Shown: in pieces, positions 27,901-40,474 of the stretch | Position numbering within the stretch: the first letter of the stretch is position 1 | Layout of the letters: each line of letters begins with the position of its first letter | Source: Heterodera schachtii | Taxonomy: Eukaryota; Nematoda; Chromadorea; Rhabditida; Heteroderidae | DNA length: 64,000 nt | Reading direction: 5' to 3' | Assembly (NCBI GenBank): GCA_023374025.1 | Contig: SIJG01000013.1 | Location: 774,846 to 838,845, forward strand | Made by a program: the position numbers and the translations under genes | The notes under the pieces: generated by a model | The model's database searches: none | Seen by the model: only the letters and a program-made list of their open reading frames with translations | What the model was told of the DNA's origin: nothing

Positions 27901-30900
27901 TTTAAATTAATCAACAATAAATAGACGAAAGGAATGAGATTAGTTATTAATAGAATTGTTCATATAAATAATTTTAATAATTTTTTTAATCTTGACTGAT
28001 AAAAACATTAAATAAATCATTATTTACAATCGATATGAGGGTTGTTGCAAAAATTAATGTTAATCTTAGGAAATAATAAAAATAGCTCACCTATTTCTCA
28101 TTAGATTATTAATATTTAAAAATATTTTATTAAATTTATGACAAAAAGAAAAAATAATTACATTAACATATACATTTAAAAAAGGTATTATTTAAACTAC
28201 CAGATCAAATAACACTACTTACACATATAAAATAATATGATTATTGATAAGTTTATATATATTCCCAATCATAACAAATAAAAATGAATACTATGGAATA
28301 AAAACAATTTACACGGCTCATAATAATAAATAGCAAGAAAAAAAACATTAAATGGAAAAATTTTAAACCAACTCTAATCAAATCCAAAACATAAAATACT
28401 AAGAATTTAATTGAATTTTAATCTCGAATACGAATATTAAACAATATTTGTCAGTTGACGCTGATAATAAGATGGAAAATTGTGCGAACCAATTCGAAGC
28501 ATTTTCATTGCCATTTCATAATACAATTAAGTAAAATTATAAAATGCAAATGAGAGAATTTGACCATGATTTAATTATTTTAAATAAATTGTCATAAAAA
28601 TATTTATATGATTTAATAAATGAATAAAAGTTTTACCAAACGAAGTGGAGATATAATTATATATTTTCAATTTCATTTAAAAAAATACATTATTTTTGAT
28701 TATAAAAGATTGATACAAAAAATATATAAATATAAAAATCATTTGGCTTGAAAATATTAAAACCTTCGCGAAAAAATGCTAGAACTTAACTTAAAACTAA
28801 GGCAAAATAAAATAATTCAATTATTATTACATTCAATGTTAATTAAATCAAAAAGACGTTAAATTTATTTTATAACATAATTTATATAATAATAAATTTA
28901 TATGAAGAATAAAAAAGAAAATATTTATTGAATTTTGACTATTTTCTAATAACAATATAAAAACTAGAATTTGAATTCTAAAAGTCTTGAAAAAAGAGTT
29001 AATTTCATCCTTTTATCTTTTCTTAAATTATAACAATAACAAATAAAATTTATAATAATTAAATTGGGTAAGTATTATGTAGCCAATCTACATCAAATAA
29101 ATCGAAATGTCATAATTATATTATTACAAAAAAATAAATAATAATATATTTGGTATTAATTTAGCTAATACAAAAATTAAAAATGAAAAGCAATAAAGAA
29201 ATTTATGATAATATAAAAATTATAGATATTAATTCTAAAAGCACAAGAAGAAAGCCGTTTTCATATCGCAAGTCGACTCATAATGTCATAAAAAATGTTT
29301 TATTTAAATTACAATTTAAATGAAAGCAAAAATTCGTACATATAATAAAATAATTAGTAAAATCAATAATTAATTATAAATATTTTTGATAGAAAAATAA
29401 TTATAAAATACCCTTTTATTTTATCTGGTGCCTATTCTTGGTTGACCTTCCGCCGTGTTGATCACCCGATTAAATCTCTTTTACTCTTAAGATATTTTTG
29501 AAAGGCCAATTATTTGCTAATGAATTTTTTTTTAAATGTGAATTATATCATTTAATATATTCCTAATTAACTTGCAAATTTAAATTATAAAAAATCATTA
29601 GTAGAAAAAATATTTTTGATTGAGAATTGTATAAAAAAAAATCAAATCAATGAAACTCAATCTGTAATATATTAAAAAAGTAGAAAGGTGATGTCGAAGG
29701 TATAAGGCACAATATGCTGAATACAATAAGTAACAAAATAAATATATCATAAAACTTATAAATAATTTTGTTCACAATTGTTAAAAAAGTTTTAAAATGA
29801 TAAATTAAAAAAAAAAATTATTTTTCCAAAATATAAAAATAAAAAGCATTAAAATTTCTTTAAATGAAAAATAAAAAGTTAAAAAGGTAAGTCTAATTGG
29901 AAAAACATATAATAATAATGTTTTTAGAAAAACCTAAAATAAACCACCGTTTGTTAATGGTTAATATTCATTTTTTACATTTTTTATCAAAAATATTTGT
30001 TAATAGATTAAATTTATAATTTCTATTAAATACTTGATAAAAACTAACAAATAAAATAAACTTAGTCCGAGGAATAGAAAAATAAAATAATTTTATTAAT
30101 TGAACTCTTTTAAGTGCTAATTATATAATCTAAGACAAGAAAAAGACCTTTATAAAGAAAAGAGCACAGTTTTCGTTGTTTCATCACTAAAAAATAATGA
30201 ACAATTTGAAGAATTTTTAATATTAAAAAAGAAATTATGAAAATTTGAAGCCCCTTACAAAGAGATAGAAAGTAGAAAACATTGCATGATAATAATTAAA
30301 AAATTATTTTGAAAGCATAAAAGTAAAAAGAAAAAGAATTTTTATTATATTTTCATTATATTTCATATTTTAAAGGTTGTTGAGAAAATTGTAATTTATC
30401 TTTTTTAATATAAAACATTAAATATTTTTTTTATTTAATTCCAAATGATATTTATTTTAAATATACATGTTTTAAAATTAGTTAACTTGCCAATATTTCC
30501 AAAAATGTGTTATTTTGATCGTTATTGTAGCCAATAAGGCTAGCACATATTTTATGATTCCGTAAATTATATAAATCAGAAACGAAAAATTTACACCAAA
30601 ATAAACAAAATATGACAAAAAAATATATATATTAGCTATTGTTCTTTAATTAACTACATGAATTTTCCTTTTTATATTAAAAAATAATTAAAGTCAATTT
30701 AAGTTTTGCTTCCTTTTTAATTTAATCAAATTAATATTTCAATTTACTTAAAGTAAATATTAAAGTTTAATGCATAATATTTAAAGAGAAAATTTTAGAA
30801 ATTAAAAAATAGTAAACATAAATTAAAAAAAATATTTCCATTAATAATTTAACTAAAAAAAGTGAATGAATAAGTCCATTTTGTCCAATTTTATGAGTTC

Positions 30901-33900
30901 GGCGCTGTAGGTGGGGAGAAATGGCGGAGATTTAATGATTGGAAAAATAAAATGCTTCAATGGCCCTTTGTTGACATTTCAAACTAAATAAATAATTTTT
31001 TCTATATTTTTTAAAAATTATTCAAATAAAAAAGAGTTAAGTAAAATAATAAATTCAAGAAAGTCAAAATGTTAAAAAATTATCTCTGATTGATTTTGAA
31101 AAACAATGAAATTGACATATAAATATAAAAATATTACGTTACTAATTTTTCAATTAATAATTTTTTTAATTTTAAGCAACAATAAATACTGAAAATGAAA
31201 ATATAAAAAAAAACACAAGAAAATGGGAATTAAAATTGCGCCCGATGTCGATTGTCCTCGAAAGCAATTGGAAATAGTTCGATTATCGATTAAGAATTGG
31301 TCAAAATTCAGATCAGAGACTAAAATGAAATTTTTTTAAAGTTATTGATAAATTGAGTTCATTATATTTTAGTAAAAAAATTTTTACATTAATATGATTT
31401 TTTTACCATTATAAATTCCACAAATAATTATAGTAAATAGCAAGTAAAATCACAAAACTTATTAAATAAGCATTTTTAATATATTACATTTTTTAGGTTT
31501 GTATTGTCAAATCTCGTATACTTATAAATTTTTTATAATACTCTTTTATTTCTTACTATCATGTAGGAAAAAGATAAATTTTAATGTTCTTAGACTAATT
31601 TTTTATCTATATGCTTATTTTATCTATCATTTAAAGGGATTAATTTTTTGACTTTTTTAATTGTCAGATGTCTTTAATTACCAAAATAGATATTTATTTT
31701 GTTTTTTTTATTAAATTTTGTTTTTGTAAATTTTTCATTATTAAAATGAACTAACAGTTTAAGTTTATTTTCTCTTTTTAATATATTATTTATTAATATG
31801 TTCGGTTAATTTTGATTCTAATCTTTTCCATATATTACATGCAGTTCGCCTTTCAGCTAAAGGTTTTCTTCCTCCATTTTGTTGAGCAATGAATGGTATT
31901 TGTTTTTTAATATTCGGAGTTTAAAGATTAGTTTACAATCATTATACGCGTCCAATCATTTTAATGTATTTCTTTATTTTTCATTTGAGATTAAAGAATA
32001 ATTGAACAAAAAATAACGAAATAACAAAACATTATTATTAAATTTAATGAAAGATAAAATAAAAACATAAAACTATGAATATAACAAAAAAATTAATATT
32101 GTTTATTAATTTGGTTTTTGTATTACTTTTATCATAAACTAGTTCATTCAGAATTAAGAAAATGTTGTTCTCAAACTTTGAAATGTTGCACGTAATACAT
32201 TAATCTTTTCAACATTTTTATGAATGTTACAGTTGTTATAACGAGTTATGTCTTTTGTTCTATAATCATCGATTCAATTAAATAATTTTAAATATTTTTC
32301 GATTCAAACTTTTCTTTTGTTTAAGCATCATTATTTTATTTGTTGTGTATTTTGTATTAAATAATTATTTTAATTAAATAGCAGCACTAAAATTGGCATA
32401 CACGTCCAACTTGCAAAAATTTGTAGAATATGATTTATACAAATTAATTTAATACAATAAAAAATTTGTCAATTTTTAACGGCGCATTAAATTAAATAAA
32501 AACTGTAAAAGTGATTTTAAAGTTAATTAAAAGCAAATAATAACTAAATTTGAGCATAAAGAATAAAATATTGTATTTGGCAAATGCTATTTTAAAAGAA
32601 TATGAAATATTTAAGTAAAAAAGGAGAATTCAAAGATAATATTTAATTATTATAACAAAAACTGAAGACATTCTTTTAGCCTAATTGATTATGTAATGGG
32701 CCCGCCAATTTATGGCCTTTCATCGCGTTTTCCTGAGATGAAAAATGAATGTGTGATTCGGTAGGGAGAAACGATGGTGAAAATTTTTTTTACTCGGTTC
32801 TTTGTCAATGCTACGAGGGGCGACGAGAGAGGGGGGGGGGGGGAAGAAATGGCCATCGATTTGTCTTTTAATAAAATAAAATTAAAATGGTAATTAAGAA
32901 TAACTAATATATTTTTGAATGTTTTTATAATTTAAATTTTAAGTCATGTTATGAAAAAAATGCAGTTGATATGATTGGGTTTTGAATTTGCTTTATTAAA
33001 ATATAATTGATTTTTCCTTTCATAAAATTTGAAAAAAGTGTAAAATAACGAAATGCCAAATATATATATATATTTTTATTTAAATAAGTTGAAGAAATTA
33101 TCCAGAGAAACTCAAAAATTAATTTTACTCAAGCATTAATTTTGGTTTAAGAATTGATTGAAGAATTGATTATTTAATTACATATAATATTTTATTTTTT
33201 ATTAGTTTATTATTCAATTTTAAATATTTTTTAGTTATCATTTTTATTTTTACACTAATTAGATTTTTTATACTTTTTTTATATAATTTTAATTTATTTA
33301 ATGACTTGTTATTTTTATCGATATATTTTTATGAATTGGTTTTATTATTGGAATTAAATAAACAAATATGACATCTAATCTTTGCATTCTTAATTTGAAT
33401 ATACATGTATAAAATAAAAAATTTCTTTAAACATTAAATATCTTTTATAAATTTTCATTTTTTTAACTTATTTTTACATTTCATGTATAATTTATTCTCC
33501 CTTTTTGAAGGCATTCGTCAGTTTTTTCAAAATAAAATTCATGTTCCTTTATTTATTTGAAATGATTGCTACTAATGTAAACGAATTTTATTTTTATTAT
33601 AATTTGAAATTGCTGAAATGCATTCCACGTATTCTTTGTAATAATTATTTAAATTTTTCTTAAATAATTATATTCATAAAATTTGTATCTGTTTTATTAT
33701 CATTATTCAATGATTTACATATCTATTGTTAATGTTATTTAAACTTTTCCTTTAAATTTTTCTAATTTTTGAATAATTATTATTCGTTAAATTTATATTT
33801 TACAATGGATCTGTTTAATTTTTTAGTCTAACATTTAATGCCAATGTGAGTTTATCAATTTTTATTGTAGTATCAAAAAATTATTAATTTTACATATGAT

Positions 33901-34280
33901 TACATTTTATTATTTCCATTTTTTAATTATACTGGAGAAAATTAAATTTTACAAATAATGATTATTGTAAGTGTAATAAAAGTCATTTATACCATCTTCT
34001 TTTTTCATCTGTCTATAATATTGAGATCTTATGTAGATTAAGAAACTTGTTACCAGATTGGTAATAATAAAACTGGTAAATAGGATTATTTGATGTAAGT
34101 TTAGGTACATTAAATTACGATTTTTTAATCATAAATATGAGTATGGTTTTAATTATATTGCTAAAACTTTATTTTAATGAGCAAAATTAAATTAAGCGAA
34201 TTATTATTAAATGTATTTTATTATAAAACATTTTATGAACAAAACCAAGACTATTAATTAAAAATATTGATATTTATTTG
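21991..34280. other. AT-rich intergenic DNA, no gene seen
   Basis: A 98-codon ORF at 22044-22340 reflects a pyrimidine-rich tract (Phe/Leu/Ser) and is not supported. Small GC-richer islands lie near 24590-24640, 25105-25130, 30895-30930 and 32690-32870. The last ends in a run of 13 G at about 32831-32843. The word GGGAGAAATGGCGGA occurs at both 24622 and 30914. Nothing else rises above AT-rich background. Confidence 0.55.
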
Positions 34281-36900
34281 TTTATTATTATTATAAAAGA
34301 CGTAATGCTTTATTAGCTGGTTTAAAAATTAAATTGCAATTTTGAAGAGTGTCCTCGTAAGTATGGGTCATTCAAAATTTAAAATACAAGTATTCAGTAT
34401 ATTCTTCTCTTGGACGCATAATTATTAATTTTTAGACATTTTTTTAATTAAACGATAAAACGCTTTTTTTTAAATTAGTATAAAAAAAGTTATGGTTATT
34501 AAATTCCACTAATCTTAAGTTTGAAATTTTTTCTGGCCATAACTTTTTTGAAACTAAACAAAATTTTTTGAAATTTTAAAGAACAATAGAATAAATAGTG
34601 TACTTTAAATTCTAAAAAAAAAAGATTTATCTACTTGCTGCTGAAAAAAAGTTATAAAGCATCGAAGAGGCTGTGCTTTTTGCGATAGTCATAAAAACAT
34701 TTAAAATTTTAAGTCATTAAAATACAATTAAGTCAAAATGTATTTGTATATTCAATAGTCCTAAGAATTCTCTATTTATGGTTAAAATTTCAAAAAATTT
34801 CATCGAGTTTTAAAAAAGTTTTAGTAAAATAATTTGACTCAGAACTTTTTGAGAATTTTGGACCTTAACTTTTTTATAATTTCATATAAAAATTTTCTAA
34901 ATTAATATTTTAATAAACAACCCTTAAAGTCATTGAAAGATACCATGAAACACGTATGGTGAAAATAGTTTAAAATTATTTTTACTTTATTTTATATATT
35001 ATACAATAAACATTTTAAAATATTTACTTTAGAAGATAAGATTTTTCTATATCTGCCTTTTTGTTTATTAATTGTTACTATTTCTCGCTTTGCAGCCTTT
35101 ATTTTTGAAACTAAATCATGCCATAATAATTATTGAATAATATTTTATATATAAAAAACAATTTTTTAACAAAATTCGATTTTTTTTTATTTTTTAAAAT
35201 TAATATAAAAGTGTATTTTTCTGCAATATAACAATAGTTATATATTTGGTAGATTATTTTTGAATTGAGATTATCTGATTTTAAATTAATTATTTTTTAT
35301 TAAAGAAAAATGCCGTTTTTATTTAAAAAATCACCATTTTATTTTATTTTTTATTTTAAAAATATCTTGATAAATTCGAAAAATATATATATTTGCACTT
35401 AAAATTCTTTTTTTTTCAAAAATTAAGTTTAATATTTTATTTTCCGAAATAATGAATATTATTTAAAAAGAAAAATCGGAAAGTTATAAGCTCAATTTTC
35501 TTTAAAAATATTCCAACAACATAAAATTTAATTCTCGTTTTATTATTATTTAGCAAGGGTATTTAAAATATTATAGTTCTTAAAGTAACATCTTTCACAA
35601 ACAAAAAGTCAATTTACTTTTTTAATACATTTTAGTGTTTCTAACAGTTTGAGTAATTTAATAAATCTACTTAACTAATTATTTAAAGTTTTAATAATTA
35701 AAAGTGATAATGAGCTAATTATTTGAAAGATTATTATCTAAATATTTAAATTAATATGGACGAAGCCTTACAAAATTCGAAACTCTCATGGCTTAAAGTG
35801 CAAAAAAATTTGCCAACAATTTGTCAAACACCCTCAAATATTATTTTCGTTAAATATTTAAATGCATGAAATTTAATTTACCAAAAATCAAATTGAATAG
35901 CTATTTTGAAAATTTATATAATTTAACCGATTTATAATAAAGAATGTAAATCATAATAGCTAATAGTATAGTTAAAAATGGTTTGCTTTATTGAGAGCCT
36001 ATATTGATAAAAAGAATTATAAATAATTTTGGAAATAAATATAAAACAAAAAGACATAAAAAATATTAGTGTTAATATAATAAATAAAATAGCAATGTGA
36101 TTAAAATTTACTGATTACAATAATTATATCGTGAAATTGGAGCATCAATTATTTTTTATACAAATAACTATACCATTAAAAATACAATAGGAAATAGTTA
36201 AAGTTTTTCTGTAAATTATATTTGATATCTTTAAAAGAAAATATGAAATTCTTAATAAAAAATAAAGACGAATTATGAAAGGATTAAGAAAATTTATTAA
36301 AATAAATTTGTAAAATAAATGAATTTTTACTATTAAAAGCGTGACCATTTAAAAAATCCCATCAAAATATAAAGTAATTATACATTTAAAAATAGCATTT
36401 AAGAATCGCTTTAAAAAGTTGCAATTAAATTCTGGACCAAAACAGTAGCCGATGCCATGAAAAATTATATCTAAATTACAATTATCATTTACTTGAAAAA
36501 TAAAAAATAAGTTTTTCAAATTTTAGTCTCAAATCAATCAAAATCCCGGGATCTTGGACGGATTTTTATTTCTATTAACATAATTTTATCATACTGCCCA
36601 GAAAAATAAAACTCAGAAAATTTTCTGTTGGATGCAAGCAATGTTTCAGTAATTAATATTATTTCATATATTTTTCAGCTATAATCATTTTTAAATCATC
36701 TATTTTCTTATAAGAGTTCTAGCATTAATGATAAGGTAGTTTATCGTCTCTTTGATGGTATATGTAATTGTGATTGGGAGTTTTTGGTTTCCAGCATACT
36801 CCAATTTCTGCTGTTGTTAAGGAACCTCCACCAAAAGAAAAAAAATGTAAACATGCTAAAACTAAAAAAATTAATTAAAATAAATGAATAATCGTTAGAG
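34281..36900. other. AT-rich intergenic DNA with a hairpin
   Basis: An inverted repeat (AAAAAAGTTATGG and CCATAACTTTTTT) lies at about 34485-34556 with a loop of roughly 45 bases. Further AAGTTATRR-type words follow up to 34870, suggesting an old inverted-repeat element. No gene is supportable. The 67-codon ORF at 36145-36348 is low complexity. Confidence 0.4.
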
Positions 36901-36944
36901 TAGTATCAGACGAAGAAATCCGTTCCAAAATTCACAGCCAATTA

Positions 36945-37345
36945 ACCCCCCCCCCCCAAATTCCCTCTTCCCCCATCCTCCCTTTGACGGATTTCCGCTA
37001 ATAGAACAAATACCATCCACCCCCTCCCCTCCCAATTCCCTCTTCCACAGTCATTCCTTTACGACTCCCCGCTCATTGAATACTCCCACTGCAACTCGCA
37101 TCCTTTTCTTGCACTCTGAAAAACTCATCCATCACGGTAATCGATCCATCTGGTCCCCCAAAAACTCTCCGCCGATTAACCCCCCAAATTTGGGCCCCTC
37201 CCTACGCCTTTCCTCATCCTTTCTTTCTGCTTTTCCAAATTCGCTCCCCAATTCCGCACCCAATATTCCGCCCTAAATTTCGCCTCAAATTTGCCCCTAA
37301 GCCACCACCCTCCCTTTCATCTGACCCTCCTACCACCATTCGCTC
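36945..37345. repeat. C/T-rich tract
   Basis: About 400 bp strongly biased to C and T on the plus strand, with a run of 10-11 C near 36948 and recurring CCCCTCCC and AATTCCCTCTTCC phrases. A 66-codon ORF at 37076-37276 follows from this composition and has no recognisable domain. Confidence 0.55.
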
Positions 37346-37564
37346 CCACATATTTTGATCAGATAAATATTATTCGCATTTGTTGCGAAATTTTTGTGCA
37401 CGGCGCACAAAAAAATGGTGCCACCAGCGCTCCAAGGTCGAAATAATTTTTATGTTCAGAATGTGTCAATAAAACTTCTCCGTCGAGAAAATTTAAAGCA
37501 CGGCGGAGATGCAAAATATTTGCATCACACAAAAAAAATAATTACCAACACCTATGGCCGGAAA

Positions 37565-37895
37565 TGTCATAGTAGGTGAAAAAAATGGCAGAACAGGTGA
37601 AAAATATTGTCATAGCAGGTGAAAAAAGGGCAGAACAGGTGAAAAATATTGTCATAGCAGGTGAAAAAAGGGCAGAACAGGTGAAAAATATTGCCATAGC
37701 AGGTGAAAAAAAAGGGCAGAACAGGTGAAAAATATTGTCATAGCAGGTGAAAAAAGGGCAGAACAGGTGAAAAATATTGTGATAGCAGGTGAAAAAAGGG
37801 GCAGAACAGGTGAAAAAAATAGCCATAGGGGGGAAAAAGGACCAGAGCAGGTGAAAAATATTGTGATAGCAGGTGAAAAAAAGGGGCAGAAGTGG
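37565..37895 (+). repeat. 42-bp minisatellite
   Basis: About seven copies of a 42-bp unit that itself consists of two related 21-bp halves, each containing CAGGTGAAAAA. Later copies carry small indels. The unit is a multiple of three, so it stays open on both strands. The resulting repeat ORFs (for example 37542-37979 minus, 37725-38051 plus) are most likely by-products. Confidence 0.9.
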
Positions 37896-37995
37896 GCTGA
37901 TGGGGCTAGGGGGCCTGGTGATGGGCAAGTGCCCACGGGGCTTAGGGCGGATGGGGCTAGGGGGCCTGGTGATGGGCAAATGCCCATGGGCTGGG
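37896..37995 (+). repeat. 51-bp tandem repeat, two copies
   Basis: Two copies of a G-rich 51-bp unit containing GATGGGGCTAGGGGGCCTGG follow directly after the 42-bp array. Each unit contains a small palindrome (GGGCAAGTGCCC, then GGGCAAATGCCC). Confidence 0.85.
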
Positions 37996-38500
37996 GGCCG
38001 ATTCTCAAAAATTCTCTATTTATAAATGACGATACTAAAAATTTAAATTAGTATTTCAATTTGGGTTTTAGTGATAAACAACATAAAAAACAAAGTACGA
38101 ACGTTTTTTCATGTGGACAAAAAATTCGTTCAATAATGAAAAAATGACCTTCTTTTTAATGTGAAAGAGAATAACCTCCTAATTATTTTAATGGTATGAT
38201 ACCAAAATTATTTCAGAAAATTTTAATATAATAAAAAAACCAATTAATTAGTTCATCCATTTTTCAATATATTTATGACTTCAAAGTGCAAAAATTTAAA
38301 AATTGCTGATTTATGAAGATTTTTGGAAAATTTTTTCAAAAATGCCGATTTTTAACCCCAAATGATGATTTTTTTGTTGATCATTTTGAAAATTTTCAAT
38401 TGGCAACCCTGGATTTAAATGCTTTTTTAACAATTTATAAAATGCATCAGATTTTATTTAAACACAACAAAAATTCATTGATCGCAATGGTGCGTTAATG
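37996..38500. other. AT-rich spacer, no gene seen
   Basis: AT-rich DNA between the tandem arrays and the coding-like patch. The 61-codon ORF at 38313-38498 has no recognisable features. Confidence 0.5.
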
Positions 38501-38522
38501 AAGGGGGATTGGCACACTTTTT

Positions 38523-38964
38523 TTACCACAATCCTCCGCCTTTTAAATTTTCTCTTTCTTGTCTTTTCAATTCGGCCCAATCCCAAACGTATTGGTCAGC
38601 GTCCGATCTTTTGTTGTTGCTGCTGCTGCTGCTGCCACCCGCACCTGTCGTTTTCGTCCAAAGTTCATCGTTTCGCCGCCTCCATTTTTCAATTTCTTCG
38701 TCCTTCTCCTTTTTCCATTTTTTGGGGTCCCTTTTTTGTTCTTCGTTCTCTTCCTCCCACACCCGTTGTTGGGCCCTCCACTCGTTCCACCCGTCTCCCC
38801 ACTCTTCGTCTTTGTTCTGCTTCCCTCCTCTGTTCCTCACACCGGCGACGAGTTTCCGCCTCCCGTTGTCTCTGCGCCTCATCCATAGCGGCTCAATCAT
38901 CGGCGGTCATTGGCAACACATCTTCTTCCGGCGAAATCGGCATTTCGTTTTGTTGGGTGGTCAT
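38523..38964 (-). pseudogene. Broken Glu/Arg-rich coiled-coil coding remnant
   Basis: On the minus strand a TTTCAG acceptor-like site is followed at once by ATG (38964). The opening frame stops after about 23 codons near 38896. Two other frames then carry strongly coding-like charged sequence: one starts at 38886 and is rich in Arg and Glu (EEQRREAEQRRR); another, dominant below about 38790, is rich in Glu, Lys and Trp (KKWKKEKDEEIEKWRRR). The pattern suggests a coiled-coil protein whose frame has been broken, or exons whose boundaries I cannot place. A (CAG)n tract near 38620 adds Ser/Asn runs. GC content is far above the AT-rich DNA to the left. The family is not recognised. The plus-strand ORFs over the same bases look like antisense shadows. 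Confidence 0.35.
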
Positions 38965-39329
38965 CTGAAATAATGTTTTACAGACCAGAATTTTATTCAA
39001 ATTAAGTAAGAAAAATTAAAAAAATGAGTTCACATCCCCATGCCTAGCTCCATTTTGGAGCACATACCCGTTGAAACATAAAAAAAGGCAGATGTGGTAT
39101 GAGTATTTCTATCTTCTTAAATACTCAAATTATTGGGTTGTAATGCATGACAAAACACTAATTTTGTTTAAATTTGGCGGTTAATTGCGGAACGACCTTC
39201 AAACTTGCAAAACTTTTCGGTCTTTTCCCCTTTTTTTTGCACGAGTCGCGCTCAAATATTACACAAAAAATCATCCGATTCTTTAGTAACGAAAATGTTT
39301 TGTTTTTGCAAAAAAAAGTTGCGATTTTA

Positions 39330-39854
39330 TTAGATATGCCGAAATAATGAATAAAAAATTTCTCTATTTCTTTCTATTTGAAAAGGACTAAAAAAAATTT
39401 CTTTTTCGGGTTTAAACAAATGCCGTAATGCAGTTATCCTAATTTTATTGTACAACATTTTCGTGTCAAATCGATAATTTTGCACTCGTTTTCTGAATTC
39501 ATTTATCTTTGAAAAAGAAAGTTCCGATAAATTCTCTGCTTCTTGACATTTAAATATATTTATTTCTTTGAGTCCAATTTCCAATTTTTGCATAGCTAAG
39601 GCCTGGTTTCCATACTCATACATAATAAGTCTGGGCAATTTTTGAATTTTTTCTAATATTGCTATGAATGAAAAGTATAAATTTTCGATTTCAGGTGCGC
39701 TAAATGCGGTTATGTAAAAAGTTTTAACACGTTTAAAAAGCAAATTTGCAAAAATTTCAAGATTATTTGATCGTTTAAGTATTTTTCCGGCAATTTTCCA
39801 ATTTCTTGTAACATTTTTCTTAATAAATTCAATTTCTTGGTCTATTGTTGACAT
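39330..39854 (-). CDS. Unidentified helical protein, 174 aa
   Basis: An intact AT-rich ORF, predicted to be mostly alpha-helical with alternating charged and hydrophobic residues (for example NWKIAGKILKRSNNLEIFANLL). It has no signal peptide, membrane segment or motif I recognise. Its start overlaps the end of the next upstream ORF (39829-40257) by 26 bases. Three such ORFs follow one another from 40439 to 39330 on the minus strand, and this close packing is the main evidence that they are genes. It could be the last exon-like part of a single gene with frame changes. An ORF of this length is uncommon in the surrounding AT-rich DNA. Family unknown. Confidence 0.5.
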   Translation of the reverse strand: MSTIDQEIEFIKKNVTRNWKIAGKILKRSNNLEIFANLLFKRVKTFYITAFSAPEIENLYFSFIAILEKIQKLPRLIMYEYGNQALAMQKLEIGLKEINIFKCQEAENLSELSFSKINEFRKRVQNYRFDTKMLYNKIRITALRHLFKPEKEIFFSPFQIERNREIFYSLFRHI

Positions 39855-40257
39855 CTGGGATTATAGTTACTTCTAGCGTTATGACATCATCCAAAGGATA
39901 GAAAAGCGAATATAATTCTTCTTTTAATAACACATGTTGGAACAAAGCCTCGGCTGTGTTTTCGGTAGGGTGTCGAAGAGGGCAATAAAATGATTCAAAA
40001 CCAAAAGAAAGCTTCAAAATGCTTCTGAATTTCCCTTGTTCCTTTTTATAAATTTCTTCGATTATGGATGCGAGGATATCTTTAAAATTTTCCTCTGCAT
40101 TAATTATGAAAGGATTTTTAAAACAAAATTTAGATTTATATTTTTTAAAGCCAAATTTTAAGTCCTCATGACAAAATGAATCAATTACAGAACACCCATC
40201 CATTTTTGAGTGTGGCCCTTTTAGTTTTTTCGTTCTTATATACCCATATGCTCCCAA
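39829..40257 (-). CDS. Unidentified protein, 142 aa
   Basis: An intact ORF with a mixed alpha/beta look: LKLSFGFESFYCPL and VITLEVTIIPDV read like beta strands around a helical middle. Alternative starts are at 40257 and at 40203, the second before a Cys-containing segment. It overlaps the ORF upstream (40236-40439) by 22 bases and the one downstream by 26 bases. Such overlaps are usual in viral or viral-derived gene blocks and unusual in cellular nematode genes, so an integrated virus fragment is one possibility. A single spliced gene is another, since GTATATAAG at about 40240 could be a donor. I do not recognise the family. Confidence 0.5.
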   Translation of the reverse strand: MGAYGYIRTKKLKGPHSKMDGCSVIDSFCHEDLKFGFKKYKSKFCFKNPFIINAEENFKDILASIIEEIYKKEQGKFRSILKLSFGFESFYCPLRHPTENTAEALFQHVLLKEELYSLFYPLDDVITLEVTIIPDVNNRPRN

Positions 40258-40439
40258 ACAATTGTTTGGAGCCTATTTTCATAATTTAACATTTGGCTCT
40301 GCACCCTCCGGGACTCGAAATGTAATCTTCGGGCTTCCATTAATGAATTTTGTGATTGTTCCTCATGCTTAGTTGCCTGGTCAAAAGTTTTGCATCTTTC
40401 GAACTCTCGCCACGCAGATTCAGCTTTTTCTGACTCCAA
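40236..40439 (-). CDS. Unidentified short coiled-coil protein, 67 aa
   Basis: The first of three closely packed minus-strand ORFs. It is highly charged, with Glu, Arg, Gln and Ser in a heptad-like pattern (EEQSQNSLMEARRLHFESRR), so a short coiled coil is likely. It begins only 36 bases from the left end of the Polinton, so any promoter or upstream exon has been displaced to the far side of the element or lost. Function is unknown. Confidence 0.4.
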   Translation of the reverse strand: MESEKAESAWREFERCKTFDQATKHEEQSQNSLMEARRLHFESRRVQSQMLNYENRLQTIVWEHMGI

Positions 40440-40474
40440 ATTGATTTGGTCAAGGATTGTGAATATTTCCCAAA

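Noticed and set aside
37565..37895. Regular repeats that might suggest a CRISPR array.
   Set aside because: Units are contiguous with no unique spacers, and the context is eukaryotic.
37542..38051. Repeat-containing ORFs of 108-145 codons on both strands.
   Set aside because: They exist because the 42-bp and 51-bp units are multiples of three; small indels shift them and no flanking coding sequence is seen.
38498..38973. Plus-strand ORFs rich in Cys, Ser and Pro.
   Set aside because: The minus strand over the same bases has stronger coding character (charged coiled-coil pattern and an acceptor-ATG).
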